64,000 nucleotides of DNA from Chloroflexota bacterium (GTDB taxonomy: Bacteria; Chloroflexota; Dormibacteria; Aeolococcales; Aeolococcaceae), in the NCBI GenBank assembly GCA_005880985.1, contig VBIQ01000007.1, forward strand, positions 350,949 through 414,948, given 5' to 3'. Below are positions 33,602-41,978 of this stretch, piece by piece. The position numbers and the translations under genes are program-made. The first letter of the stretch is position 1. The number at the start of each line of letters is the position of its first letter. The notes below the pieces were generated by a model. That model saw only the letters and a list, made by a program, of their open reading frames with translations. It did no database searches and was not told where the DNA came from.

Positions 33602-34324
33602 GTGCGCGGATGGCTCGTGGTCGGGGCAGGCGCCGCTGCGCTCGTGGTGGCCGGTGGCGTGGGGCTTCTCTACCAGGTGGTGTTCGGCACCTCGTCTCCC
33701 CCGCCCCTGAGCTTGAGCACGCCGTCACCGACGAGCGCGAGTGCGACGCAGTCAAGCCCGGCATCGCAAGGCACCGCAGGGCAGCTCGCCGGCAGCTGGA
33801 CGGTGGCCAGCGGCTCGGTCGCCGGCTACCGCGTCCGCGAGCAGCTCGCCTTCCTGTCAGCCCCGAGTGACGCGGTGGGACGGACATCGTCCATCAAGGG
33901 CACGGCGACGCTGAGCGGCTCCGGTGACGCGCTGACGGTGACCGCCGCCTCGTTCACGGTCGATGTCTCGACTCTCGCCAGCGATCGTCCGATGCGCGAC
34001 GAGCGCATCCATTCCATCGGCCTGCAGAGCGATCAGTACCCGACCGCCAGCTACGTCCTGACATCACCCGTCACCCTACCGTCGTCAGCGACCAGCGGTC
34101 AGGCCATCCATGTCACCTCGGTCGGCAGGCTCACCATCCACGGCACGACCAGGAACGAGACCATCCCGCTCGACGCCCGGCTCTCCGGAACGGAATTGGA
34201 GGTGGTCGGGTCGATCACCTTCCCGTGGAGCGAATTCGGCATGCAGGCGCCGAGCGTCGGCGGATTCGTCACCGTCACCGGTCCGGCGACGATGGAGTTC
34301 GACCTGCACCTTCAGCGCGGCTGA
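33602..34324 (+). CDS. Membrane-anchored YceI-family protein
   Basis: A 240-residue protein. An N-terminal helix (WLVVGAGAAALVVAGGVGLLY) anchors it, followed by a Ser/Pro linker and a YceI lipocalin-like barrel from about residue 62 (GSWTVASGSVAGYRVREQL, SFTVDVSTLASDRPMRDERI, GRLTIHGTTRNETIPL). YceI proteins bind isoprenoid-like lipids. GTG start; TAGGGAT about 30 bases upstream may be the -10. The 3' end overlaps the convergent DJ-1 gene by 50 bases. Confidence 0.88.
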   Translation: MRGWLVVGAGAAALVVAGGVGLLYQVVFGTSSPPPLSLSTPSPTSASATQSSPASQGTAGQLAGSWTVASGSVAGYRVREQLAFLSAPSDAVGRTSSIKGTATLSGSGDALTVTAASFTVDVSTLASDRPMRDERIHSIGLQSDQYPTASYVLTSPVTLPSSATSGQAIHVTSVGRLTIHGTTRNETIPLDARLSGTELEVVGSITFPWSEFGMQAPSVGGFVTVTGPATMEFDLHLQRG

Positions 34325-34913
34325 TCGCCGCCGGCATCACGCGTTGATGCTCCATCTCGCCGGCGACGGCGTCGGCCAGGCTTCTCCCCCACCAGCGCTC
34401 GACGATCCACAGGCCGAGGTCGATTCCCGAGGTGACGCCGGCCGCCGTCACGATGTCGCCGTCGTCGACGACCCGCGCCTTCACCAACCGCGCTCCGGCA
34501 TCCCGCAGGTCGGCATGGGCTCGGTGGTGCGTCGTCGCCCGCCGGTCCCGAAGCAGGCCGGCCGCGGCGACGATCATCGCTCCGGTGCACACCGATGCGA
34601 TCACCGAACCGTGCAAGTGAAGCTCGGCAAGAGCCGCGGGCAGATCGCCTCGCACCGCCTCCGCGTACGCTCCGGCCGGCGCGCGATCGTTCCATCCACC
34701 ACCGGGAACCACGATCAGATCCCGCCGGTCACCAAGGGTGCCGCTCGGCTCGAGGACCAGCCCGTGGCTTCCCGTCACCCGCACCGTCGGCGCGAGCGAC
34801 ACCAGCTCCACCCGGAGCTCGGGAACGGCCGTTGCGGCGTTCGCCAGCACCTCGTAGGGACCGACAGCATCGAGTTCATCGACGCCGTCGAAGACGACGA
34901 CGGCAGCATCCAT
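34275..34913 (-). CDS. DJ-1/PfpI-family (GATase1-like) protein
   Basis: A 212-residue protein with the GATase1-like fold: VFDGVDELDAVGPYEVL, VVPGGGWND, and the nucleophile elbow ASVCTGAMIVAAAGLL followed by ATTHHRA. The motifs resemble isocyanide hydratase and AraC-linked GlxA domains, but there is no HTH domain. It starts three bases after the exonuclease stop, so they are one operon. Overlaps the YceI gene at its 3' end. Confidence 0.87.
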   Translation of the reverse strand: MDAAVVVFDGVDELDAVGPYEVLANAATAVPELRVELVSLAPTVRVTGSHGLVLEPSGTLGDRRDLIVVPGGGWNDRAPAGAYAEAVRGDLPAALAELHLHGSVIASVCTGAMIVAAAGLLRDRRATTHHRAHADLRDAGARLVKARVVDDGDIVTAAGVTSGIDLGLWIVERWWGRSLADAVAGEMEHQRVMPAAISRAEGAGRTPSSPDR

Positions 34914-34916
34914 TCG

Positions 34917-35798
34917 CTACTCCCCGTTCAACGCGTCGACAAGTCTGCGCGACGAGTCCTCGAGACCGTGGCGCTCGGTCAGGGCGGTCAACCCGGCGGC
35001 GTGGGCGGGGTAGGCGTCGCGCCGGCCGGCGGGCAGCGGGATGGGCAGGTCGGCGACCGGCCGAACCACCCGCAGCGCGCGGGTCAGGTAGTCGCGGTCG
35101 CCGTCCGACACTCGACCCTCCTCGAGCATGCCCTGCACCCCACCATAGCGGCGGATGAGCTGAGCCGCGGCAGCCGCACCCACCCCCTTGAGCCCGGGCA
35201 GGCCGTCGGACGGATCGCCACGCAGGACCGCGAAATCCCCATACGCGCGTCCCGGGATACCGTAGCGGCGACTCACCTCGGCCTCGTCGACGACCGTCAA
35301 TCCCGACTTCTCCGGATAGAGCACGGTGATTCGCGGACTCTCGACCAGGGCGAAGAGGTCGCGGTCACCACTGACGATCTCCACCGTCCCCACCGCCTGA
35401 GCGGTCCAGGTCGCGATGACGTCCTCACCCTCATGCTCCGGGGCGCCGGCGGCATCGATGCCGATGGCGTCGAGGAACGCCTCGATCACCGGCATCTGCG
35501 GTCGCAGCAGGAGCGGGATCGGCTCGGCCGTTCGGTGGGCCTTGTAGGTCGGGAGCAGCTCGACGCGCCAGGCAGGACGCCAGGCGTCGTCGCCGGCAAC
35601 GGCGAGGCGGCGTGGCCGCCGCCCCATGACCAGCCGTGCCAGCGTCTCCATGAAGCCGCGCACCGCGTTGACCGGCCGCCCGTCGGGTGCACGGATGGTG
35701 GTGGGCACCCCGTAGAAGGCGCGGAAGATCAGGCTGGAACCGTCGACCAAAAGCCAGTCGCAGGGCACCGCCCCAGTGTGAGCCAGCGCTTCCCGCAC
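34917..35798 (-). CDS. 5'-3' exonuclease, FEN/PIN-like (Pol I N-terminal type)
   Basis: A 293-residue stand-alone nuclease related to the 5'-nuclease domain of DNA polymerase I. Motifs: WLLVDGSSLIFRAFYGVP, LLPTYKAHR, EGEDVIATW, IVSGDRDLFAL and the H3TH region GDPSDGLPGLKGVG. All metal-binding acids appear present. It would remove flaps or RNA primers. Start GTG 35798 or 35768; the latter is closer to homolog starts. Cotranscribed with the DJ-1-like gene. Confidence 0.9.
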   Translation of the reverse strand: MREALAHTGAVPCDWLLVDGSSLIFRAFYGVPTTIRAPDGRPVNAVRGFMETLARLVMGRRPRRLAVAGDDAWRPAWRVELLPTYKAHRTAEPIPLLLRPQMPVIEAFLDAIGIDAAGAPEHEGEDVIATWTAQAVGTVEIVSGDRDLFALVESPRITVLYPEKSGLTVVDEAEVSRRYGIPGRAYGDFAVLRGDPSDGLPGLKGVGAAAAAQLIRRYGGVQGMLEEGRVSDGDRDYLTRALRVVRPVADLPIPLPAGRRDAYPAHAAGLTALTERHGLEDSSRRLVDALNGE

Positions 35799-35872
35799 GC
35801 GTGAAGGCCGCGATCGTCAGGTGACTTCGGTGGCGGAGGCCGTCGATGCGGCCTCGGCTATCGACGCCGCTT

Positions 35873-36175
35873 TCAGCGCGCGAGCACCTTCTCCTCCCCA
35901 TCCTCGGGAGGGCCGATCGTGGCCGCCTGCGGCCCGAATCGCTCGACGTAGCTGCCGTTCAGCTCACGCCACCGCTCGCCGGGTGCCCACGAGGGCGGCT
36001 GGAAGGCGACGACCTCGCCGTCGAAGTCGCCGAACTGGCTGACGAACCGCAGCGGCGCGCCGACGACCCACTCGCCGACGATCTGATGCGGAAACCATGC
36101 TTCGAGGTGCTCCGCCTCGGTCACGGCGCGCCAGACCTTGTCGGGCGAATGAGGGAGGCGGCGGGTGAAGCGCAA
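35873..36175 (-). CDS. AHSA1/SRPBCC protein with internal deletion
   Basis: A 100-residue protein. Residues 1-61 (MRFTRRLPHSPDKVWRAVTE, FDGEVVAFQPPSW) are the normal first half of an AHSA1 domain, but the sequence then jumps to APGERWRELNGSYVERFGP, which in full-length relatives is the extreme C-terminus. About 55 residues of the central strands are missing in frame. The start is TTG at 36175. Probably non-functional or altered. It follows the PIG-L gene on the same strand with a 57-base gap. Confidence 0.65.
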   Translation of the reverse strand: MRFTRRLPHSPDKVWRAVTEAEHLEAWFPHQIVGEWVVGAPLRFVSQFGDFDGEVVAFQPPSWAPGERWRELNGSYVERFGPQAATIGPPEDGEEKVLAR

Positions 36176-36232
36176 GTCATAATCCCGCGGGGGCCCGCGT
36201 CGGGCGGGAGGCCCTCCGGCTGAGCACCCGGC

Positions 36233-37066
36233 TCAGGAAGCAACTCGCGCCCGCAATCCCGCAAAGAGGTCGTCCACCGGGGCCGTGCCGCCGGTCGTGC
36301 CGGGCCCGCCGGCGAACTCCTCGATGCCGAACATCTCGACGAAGTCGGCGACCGGGAATCGCAGGAAGAAGAGGTTCTCCTCCTGGCTGCTGTGAGCGCG
36401 AACTGCCGCCAGCTTGGCTTCGGCGTGGTCGCGGCAGTCGATGATCGCGGCGATCGCATCGTCGGGCGAACCGAAGCGCTCGTCGTCGAAGGTCGGCGGC
36501 TCCATTCCTAGCTGCAGCATGTGCTCACGAAACCCGGCGAGACGGGATCTCCGCACCGTTGGGAAGAAGAGCCTGGCGGCTGATCCGACCCTCTCGATCG
36601 CGGCGACGGTGATCCGATGCGCCTGGATGTGGTCCGGGTGTCCGTAGAACCCGTAGTCGTCGTAGGTGACCACAACGTCGGGGGTGTATCTCTTCATCAG
36701 CGTCACCAGCGGAGCTGCGGCCTCCTCGACCGGAACCGCAAAGAACGCGCCGGCCTCCTGATTGGACGGCCATCCCATCATTCCCGAGTCGTGGTAGCCG
36801 AGGAGCTCGAGATGCCGGACACCGAGGACGCGGCAGCTCTCCTCGAGCTCGCGCCGGCGAAGCGCGACCAGCGTGGCCTCGTCGTGGCCTGGCTGTCCCG
36901 GCTTGGCTCCGCCAGGTGCGTCGCCGAGCTCACCATTGGTGCAGGTGACGAGCACGGTGCGTATGCCCTCGGCGGAGTATCTGGCGAGGGTGCCCCCGGT
37001 GCTGGTGGCTTCGTCGTCGGGATGCGCGTGAACCGCCATCAAGGTGAGCGGGGCGTCAGATCGCAT
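36233..37066 (-). CDS. PIG-L family deacetylase (MshB/Mca-like)
   Basis: About 277 residues. Zinc site motifs HAHPDDEATSTGG and YGHPDHIQAHR are intact, and LVTCTNGELGDAPGG and YDDYGFYGHPDH resemble the mycothiol enzymes MshB and Mca. It would hydrolyse an N-acyl-glucosamine bond in thiol biosynthesis or conjugate turnover. ATG 37078 overlaps a TAGCAT -10-like box, so ATG 37066 (MRSDAPL) is preferred. Substrate assignment is inferred. Confidence 0.88.
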   Translation of the reverse strand: MRSDAPLTLMAVHAHPDDEATSTGGTLARYSAEGIRTVLVTCTNGELGDAPGGAKPGQPGHDEATLVALRRRELEESCRVLGVRHLELLGYHDSGMMGWPSNQEAGAFFAVPVEEAAAPLVTLMKRYTPDVVVTYDDYGFYGHPDHIQAHRITVAAIERVGSAARLFFPTVRRSRLAGFREHMLQLGMEPPTFDDERFGSPDDAIAAIIDCRDHAEAKLAAVRAHSSQEENLFFLRFPVADFVEMFGIEEFAGGPGTTGGTAPVDDLFAGLRARVAS

Positions 37067-37159
37067 CACGCGGGTCATGCTACCGCCACCGCCGGCCCAT
37101 GCGCGGCGAGCGACTGGCGATCGCGACTGCTCCAGGTGATGAGTCCCCCGTCGCCGGAT

Positions 37160-37744
37160 TCAGTTGAGGTGCACCCCGGTGGCGACTAGGTCGGACAGCA
37201 TCCGATCGCCATCGCCGGGATGCAGGTCGACAGCCCGGATCGCCTCCTTCAGCACCGTCGTGTCCCAGCCGGCCTCGGTCGCGTCGCGAGCCGTGGCTCC
37301 GACGCAGTAATCGGTGGCCAGCCCCAGCACCACGACGTGTCGAACGCCCGTGTCCCGAAGCCTTGACCCGAGCTCGGTCGCCCTCTCGTCGCCGGATCGC
37401 ACATCCCTGACGGTGAAGCCGCTGTAACCATCCTCGCCGCCGATGCCCTTGCGGATCACCTCGCCCTGCACCTTCAGCTTGGGATGCAGCTCCGCGCCCC
37501 AGCTTCCGGCGACGCAGTGGACGGGCCAGATGCCGCCGTCCTTCTGGAAGTGGGGGGTCGACGCCGGATGCCAGTCCTGCGTGTAGAAGACCAGCGACCC
37601 GGCCGCCCGCGCACGGTCGATCTCCCGATTGGCCACCGGCACCACGTCCTCGCCGCCCTCCACGTGGAGCGAGCCCTTCGGATCAGCGAAGTCGTTCTGC
37701 ACGTCGACCACGATCAGGGCGACGTCCGGCCCATAGTCGACCAT
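37160..37744 (-). CDS. Nicotinamidase/isochorismatase-family hydrolase (PncA-like)
   Basis: A 194-residue hydrolase. Catalytic triad residues are seen in VVDVQNDF (Asp), VIRKGIGG (Lys) and LATDYCVGATARD (Cys). The metal motif DWHPASTPHF is typical of nicotinamidases that convert nicotinamide to nicotinate in NAD salvage. The TAGGAT box six bases before the ATG points to a leaderless mRNA. Confidence 0.92.
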   Translation of the reverse strand: MVDYGPDVALIVVDVQNDFADPKGSLHVEGGEDVVPVANREIDRARAAGSLVFYTQDWHPASTPHFQKDGGIWPVHCVAGSWGAELHPKLKVQGEVIRKGIGGEDGYSGFTVRDVRSGDERATELGSRLRDTGVRHVVVLGLATDYCVGATARDATEAGWDTTVLKEAIRAVDLHPGDGDRMLSDLVATGVHLN

Positions 37745-37750
37745 CCACCG

Positions 37751-37756
37751 ATCCTA
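37751..37756 (-). promoter_or_regulatory. Candidate -10 box of leaderless nicotinamidase transcript
   Basis: TAGGAT on the minus strand, six bases before ATG 37744; no ribosome-binding site between. Confidence 0.45.
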
Positions 37757-37797
37757 TCGGTCGCGGTGGCGACCGCGGTTCTGGCCGAGCGTCACCG

Positions 37798-39336
37798 CTA
37801 CCGCGCCAGCGCAACGCTGGACTCCCAGACGCAGCGTTCCTCCTCGTAGGGCGCGTCTTCGACGTGCGGGCCGGTCCCGAGCACCATCGTCGCGCGTCGT
37901 GCCGCGTCGTACGGTGGCCACTCTCCGAGGCGCGGCGTGCTCGGGTCGCCGGTGCGGGCGAAGGCCAGCCAGGCATCCATCATCGTCTCGCTGAGGGCCT
38001 CCGCCGCCGGTCCGGCGCCGGCGAAGCGATCCATCCGCGGCGCTGACAGGGTGCCGAAGACGAACGGGATCTCCAGCGCATGACATGCCCCGAGAGCGCC
38101 GTCCATCGCGGGCGATTCCCAGCTGAACAGATAGCTGTAGGTGTGGCGCTGGTGACGGGCCTGGGATTCGGCCATGCGCACCGAGCCGCTCCGGAACACG
38201 CGATCGGTCTCGATCGCCGACCACAGCTCCCGCGGATCGACCGGCTGGCCCCGCGCCGCCCGAGCGGCGCGATACCTCGCGATGACGTCGTCGACCGCCA
38301 GCTCCACGCCGTTCGCGCTGAAGGCGCGCTCGATGCGACGGCGCAGGATGGCCTCGTCAGGGGCGCGATTCTTGGGATCGCTCACCATGAACACCTTGGC
38401 CTCGTCGCGATTGGTCCCGATGAGCAGGGGGATGTCGGCTGCGCACCCATCGGCGATCGCCTCGTGCGGCTCGACGGGAAGGGTCACGCCGTCGACGACG
38501 GGGGTCAGCGGAAGGCCCGCGGCTCCCCGCTGCGCCACCACGGCCGCCTGGGCATCGAGCAGCGCGTCGACCGGCACCGTCCGCAGCGTCTCCGGGCGAC
38601 CGACGCCCGTCTCGGCCAGCACCGTGGCGGTGACCTGTTCGGCCGCCTTCATGCTCATTGCCGACGGCGGCCCGCTCTGGGCGATGGCCTTGTGGAAGAG
38701 GCCTCGAGCCGCGGGAGCGGCGAGCAGATCGGCGACCGACATGGCCCCGGCGGATTCGCCGAAGATGGTCACGTTTTCCGGATCGCCACCGAAGGCGGCG
38801 ATGTGGTCGCGCACCCAGTGGAGAGCGGCGATCTGGTCGAGCAACCCCCAGTTCCCGGCGGCGCCGGTGCCGGCGGCACCGGCCAGGCTGGGGTGGGCGA
38901 GGAACCCGAGAATGCCGAGCCGGTAGTTGATGGTCACGACAACGACGTCTCCGCGACTCGCCAACCGGCCGCCTCGATAGAGCGAGGACGCCCCCGACCC
39001 GGTCAGGAAGCCCCCGCCGTGGATCCAGACGAGCACGGGCCGACGGCCACCGTCGATGCCCGGGGTCCAGACGTTCAGGGTGAGGCAATCCTCGTGCTGA
39101 GGACCAGGCGGCGGTCCGAGCAGCACCGAGGTGGGCGGATTCTGCGGCGCCCACCTGCCGGCGTCGATGGCGGCGCGGACTCCCCGCCACGGCGGCGGCT
39201 GCTGAGGCGCGCGAAGACGCGCCTCGGCGATCGGGGGCCCGGCGTACGGCACCCCTCGGAAGACGCACAGACCGTCCTCCTCGATGCCCTGGAGCTTTCC
39301 GATTGCTGTCTCGACGGTCGCGGAGCGCGTCACCAC
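37798..39336 (-). CDS. Type B carboxylesterase
   Basis: A 512-residue alpha/beta hydrolase. It has CVFRGVPYAGPP, EDCLTLNVWTP, the oxyanion loop VWIHGGGFLTGSG, the nucleophile elbow FGESAGAMS, and GACHALEIPFVFG with the catalytic His. No signal peptide, so it is probably cytoplasmic. Broad ester hydrolysis is expected. A GGAAGGGAGG site is just before the GTG start region. Confidence 0.95.
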   Translation of the reverse strand: MVTRSATVETAIGKLQGIEEDGLCVFRGVPYAGPPIAEARLRAPQQPPPWRGVRAAIDAGRWAPQNPPTSVLLGPPPGPQHEDCLTLNVWTPGIDGGRRPVLVWIHGGGFLTGSGASSLYRGGRLASRGDVVVVTINYRLGILGFLAHPSLAGAAGTGAAGNWGLLDQIAALHWVRDHIAAFGGDPENVTIFGESAGAMSVADLLAAPAARGLFHKAIAQSGPPSAMSMKAAEQVTATVLAETGVGRPETLRTVPVDALLDAQAAVVAQRGAAGLPLTPVVDGVTLPVEPHEAIADGCAADIPLLIGTNRDEAKVFMVSDPKNRAPDEAILRRRIERAFSANGVELAVDDVIARYRAARAARGQPVDPRELWSAIETDRVFRSGSVRMAESQARHQRHTYSYLFSWESPAMDGALGACHALEIPFVFGTLSAPRMDRFAGAGPAAEALSETMMDAWLAFARTGDPSTPRLGEWPPYDAARRATMVLGTGPHVEDAPYEEERCVWESSVALAR

Positions 39337-39374
39337 ACTGCAGCCTCCCTTCCAAACCCGATGGTGAAGTGTAG

Positions 39375-41015
39375 TTACCTGATCCCCTGCGCCACCGCGT
39401 AGGCCGCCGCCTCGGCCCGCCGCCGCATGCCGAGCTTGGCCAGCACGGTGGCGACGTGGTGCTCGGCGGTGCGGGTGGTGATGAACAAGCGGCCGGCGAT
39501 CTCGGCGTTGCTCAGCCCCTGGCCGAGGAGAGCGAGAACCTCGCGCTCGCGGCGGCTGAGGTCCACCGGACCCTGACCGCCCTGGCCGGTCACCCGGGTG
39601 CCGGCACCCAGCCGCCGGAGAAGCGCCGTCGTGCGGTCCGTCTCGCGACGGATGCCGAGCCGCGCGAACACGGGAAGCGCGGCCTGCGCCTGGGCAATCG
39701 CGCCGTCGGCGTCAGCGGCGCTCAGCACCTCGGCAAGCTCCAGCCGAACCTCGGCCCGGAGAACCGGGCGATCCACCGCGCTCAGCACTCGGATGGCGTC
39801 CTCCAGATGTGCGCGAGCGGCGTCATCGCCGGCGGCAGCGGCAGCACGACCGGCTGCCAGCAGCCCGGTGGCAACCAGTCCCGGTCGCCCGAGCACATTC
39901 CCAAGGTGCAGCGCCTCGGTCGCCGACCCCTCCGCGCCGGCGACGTCGTTCGCCTGGAGCAGGACCTCGGTGCGAGGGCCTGCAGCCGCAGGGTCACCGG
40001 CAGGTCTCCCTCGAGCTCACGCAGCGCCTCGAGCAGCATCGCATCGGCCAGCCCCGGTTTGTCTCGCAACAGCCAGAGGCGGGCGCGTGCCTGCACGGTG
40101 TAGTGCTGGTCCTCGTAGCCGCGAAGCAGCTCCTCCGCCTCGGCAGGACATCCGCGTCGCACCAGGATCTCCGCCAGCCGGCCGCTTGCCTCGGCGCGCT
40201 TGACGACCACGCGCGAGGTGTCGCGCGCCCGCCGCAGCTCGGCCTCCGCCTCGTCCCAGCGTCCGACCTCGACCAGCATTGCGCCGTAGGCGATGCGGCA
40301 GTGGCTGAGCAGCACGTTGGGTGGCGGGTCGCCGAATGCCGCCCGGGCGTGGTCGGTCACCGCCCGGGTCCACTCGGCGGCACGTTCCACATCATTGATG
40401 CGGTCGCACGCGTGCAGCATGGCGCAGCAGGTGAGCCCCGCCATCGCGTAATTGCGCACCTCGCCCGACACCACCGCGGTCATGGCCTCGTCGAGACGGG
40501 CGATGCCCTCGGCGACATGCCCGAGAGCAACCATCGCCAGGCCGCTGTCGGCGAGCGCCCGCGTCTCGAGGTCGGTGTCGCCGTGGCGACGCGCCAGCTC
40601 GAGGGCCAGCTCGGTGTCGCGTTGCAGGGCATGGAGGTCGTGGACATCGCATGCCGCCAGGGCGACCGCGAGATAGCCGCGCTCCAGGCAGGGGCCCTCC
40701 CCGTCCAGCAACCGGGCGCCTCGCCCGAGCCAGCCACGAGCTGCGGCCACGTTGCCCAGCGCCTGCTGCTGACCGGCCAGGGTGATGGCGACGAAGGCCG
40801 CCCGGCGGGGCTCGCCTGCCTCGCGCCACATCCGGAAAGGCGGCAGCGGCGTGCGTCTGACCGGATTCGTAGTCCTCGAGCGCCGAGCAGGCCACCGCCA
40901 GGAGCTGCCGGACGGCCGCCTCCGGCTGCCCGACATCCGTCCCGAGCGCCCCCTCGAAGTGAGTTCGCGCCGAGGCGAAGTCCCCGCGCGCCAGCGCGGC
41001 CATCCCCTCCTGCAT
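39375..41015 (-). pseudogene. LuxR-family regulator with TPR-like repeats, two frameshifts
   Basis: Three consecutive reverse frames form one protein. The first gives EGMAALARGDFASARTHFEGAL up to THAAAAF. A shift near 40832-40850 leads to MWREAGEPRRAAFVAI and a helical-repeat region. A second shift near 39966-39980 leads to LLQANDVAGAEGSATEALHLG and the LuxR HTH LSRREREVLALLGQGLSNAEIAGRLFITTRTAEHHV at the C-terminus. Either a recent pseudogene or two indel errors in assembly. If intact it would be about 545 residues. Start ATG 41015; GTG 41093 also possible. Confidence 0.75.
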
Positions 41016-41170
41016 CTCGCCGGATGCGGTAATCACGGCGCCGATTCTCGCATCGGACCGGCGGGCGCGCTCGGCGAGTTTGGGTAGTTCCACCGATGTC
41101 CCTGCCCTCGACAGCGCCGATCCTAGGCGTCACCGACTGCCACCGACCGCCAGCCCACGGAGGGACGGGG

Positions 41171-41899
41171 ATGCACACCATCACCGAGGTTGCCGAGGAC
41201 ATCTACCGGGTCAACGCCGCCGTGCCGGACAGCCCGGTGACCTTCAGCTTCTTCGTCATCCGCGACGAGGAGCCCGCGCTGGTCGAGACGGGGTTCTCGG
41301 CTCTCTTCGACGACGCCGTCACCGCGGTGCGCAGCATCGTCGACCCGACGACCATCCGCCACATCGTCATCCCTCATCTCGAGGGCGACGAGAGCGGGGC
41401 GCTCAACCGCTTCCTCGACGTGGCACCTCATGCGACGCCGCTCTGCAGCCCGATCGGCATATTGACCCTGCCGGACTACTCGTCGCGCCCGCCGCGGCCG
41501 GTGGCGGATGGCGACACGGTCTCCCTCGGCAAGCACAGCCTGCGTTTTCTGACGACGTCATATGTGCACCAGTGGGACAGCATGATGGCCTTCGACGACA
41601 CCACCAAGACCCTGTTCTCCTCCGACCTGTTCATCGAGGCAGGTGATGGACCGGGGCTTGTCGACGACGACCGCAGCGACGCCATGGCCGGCTTCTACAG
41701 CGCCATAGGCTTCCTTCCCTCGAAGGCACATCTCGACATGGCGCTGGACAAGATCGACGCCCTGCAGCCGCGGACCATCGCGTGCCACCACGGCTGCGTC
41801 AAGGGTGGGCGCATCGATGCCTACCTCGCAGCGATGCGGGGACTCGAGTTGCGGGCGGTGGACTGGAACCCGCTGCTGATGGCCGAGCCGAGCCACTAG
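41171..41899 (+). CDS. Metallo-beta-lactamase-fold protein, flavodiiron (ODP) type
   Basis: A 242-residue protein. It lacks the classical HxHxDH and instead has PHLEGDESG (H-x-E-x-D), the diiron ligand set of flavodiiron oxygen reductases, with further ligands in YVHQWDS, LFSSDLF and CHHGCV. No flavodoxin domain is fused; WrbA at 46884 is the nearest flavodoxin-fold protein but is not adjacent. Possible oxygen/NO reductase or sensor. ATG 41171 has GGAGGGACGGGG before it. Confidence 0.85.
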   Translation: MHTITEVAEDIYRVNAAVPDSPVTFSFFVIRDEEPALVETGFSALFDDAVTAVRSIVDPTTIRHIVIPHLEGDESGALNRFLDVAPHATPLCSPIGILTLPDYSSRPPRPVADGDTVSLGKHSLRFLTTSYVHQWDSMMAFDDTTKTLFSSDLFIEAGDGPGLVDDDRSDAMAGFYSAIGFLPSKAHLDMALDKIDALQPRTIACHHGCVKGGRIDAYLAAMRGLELRAVDWNPLLMAEPSH

Positions 41900-41978
41900 G
41901 GCGAGCTGAGCCCGAGGCCGGGCCTGCTTGCGGGGCGCTTCGACCACCCCTCGAGCTGTGGCAAGGTGGGACACCGCC

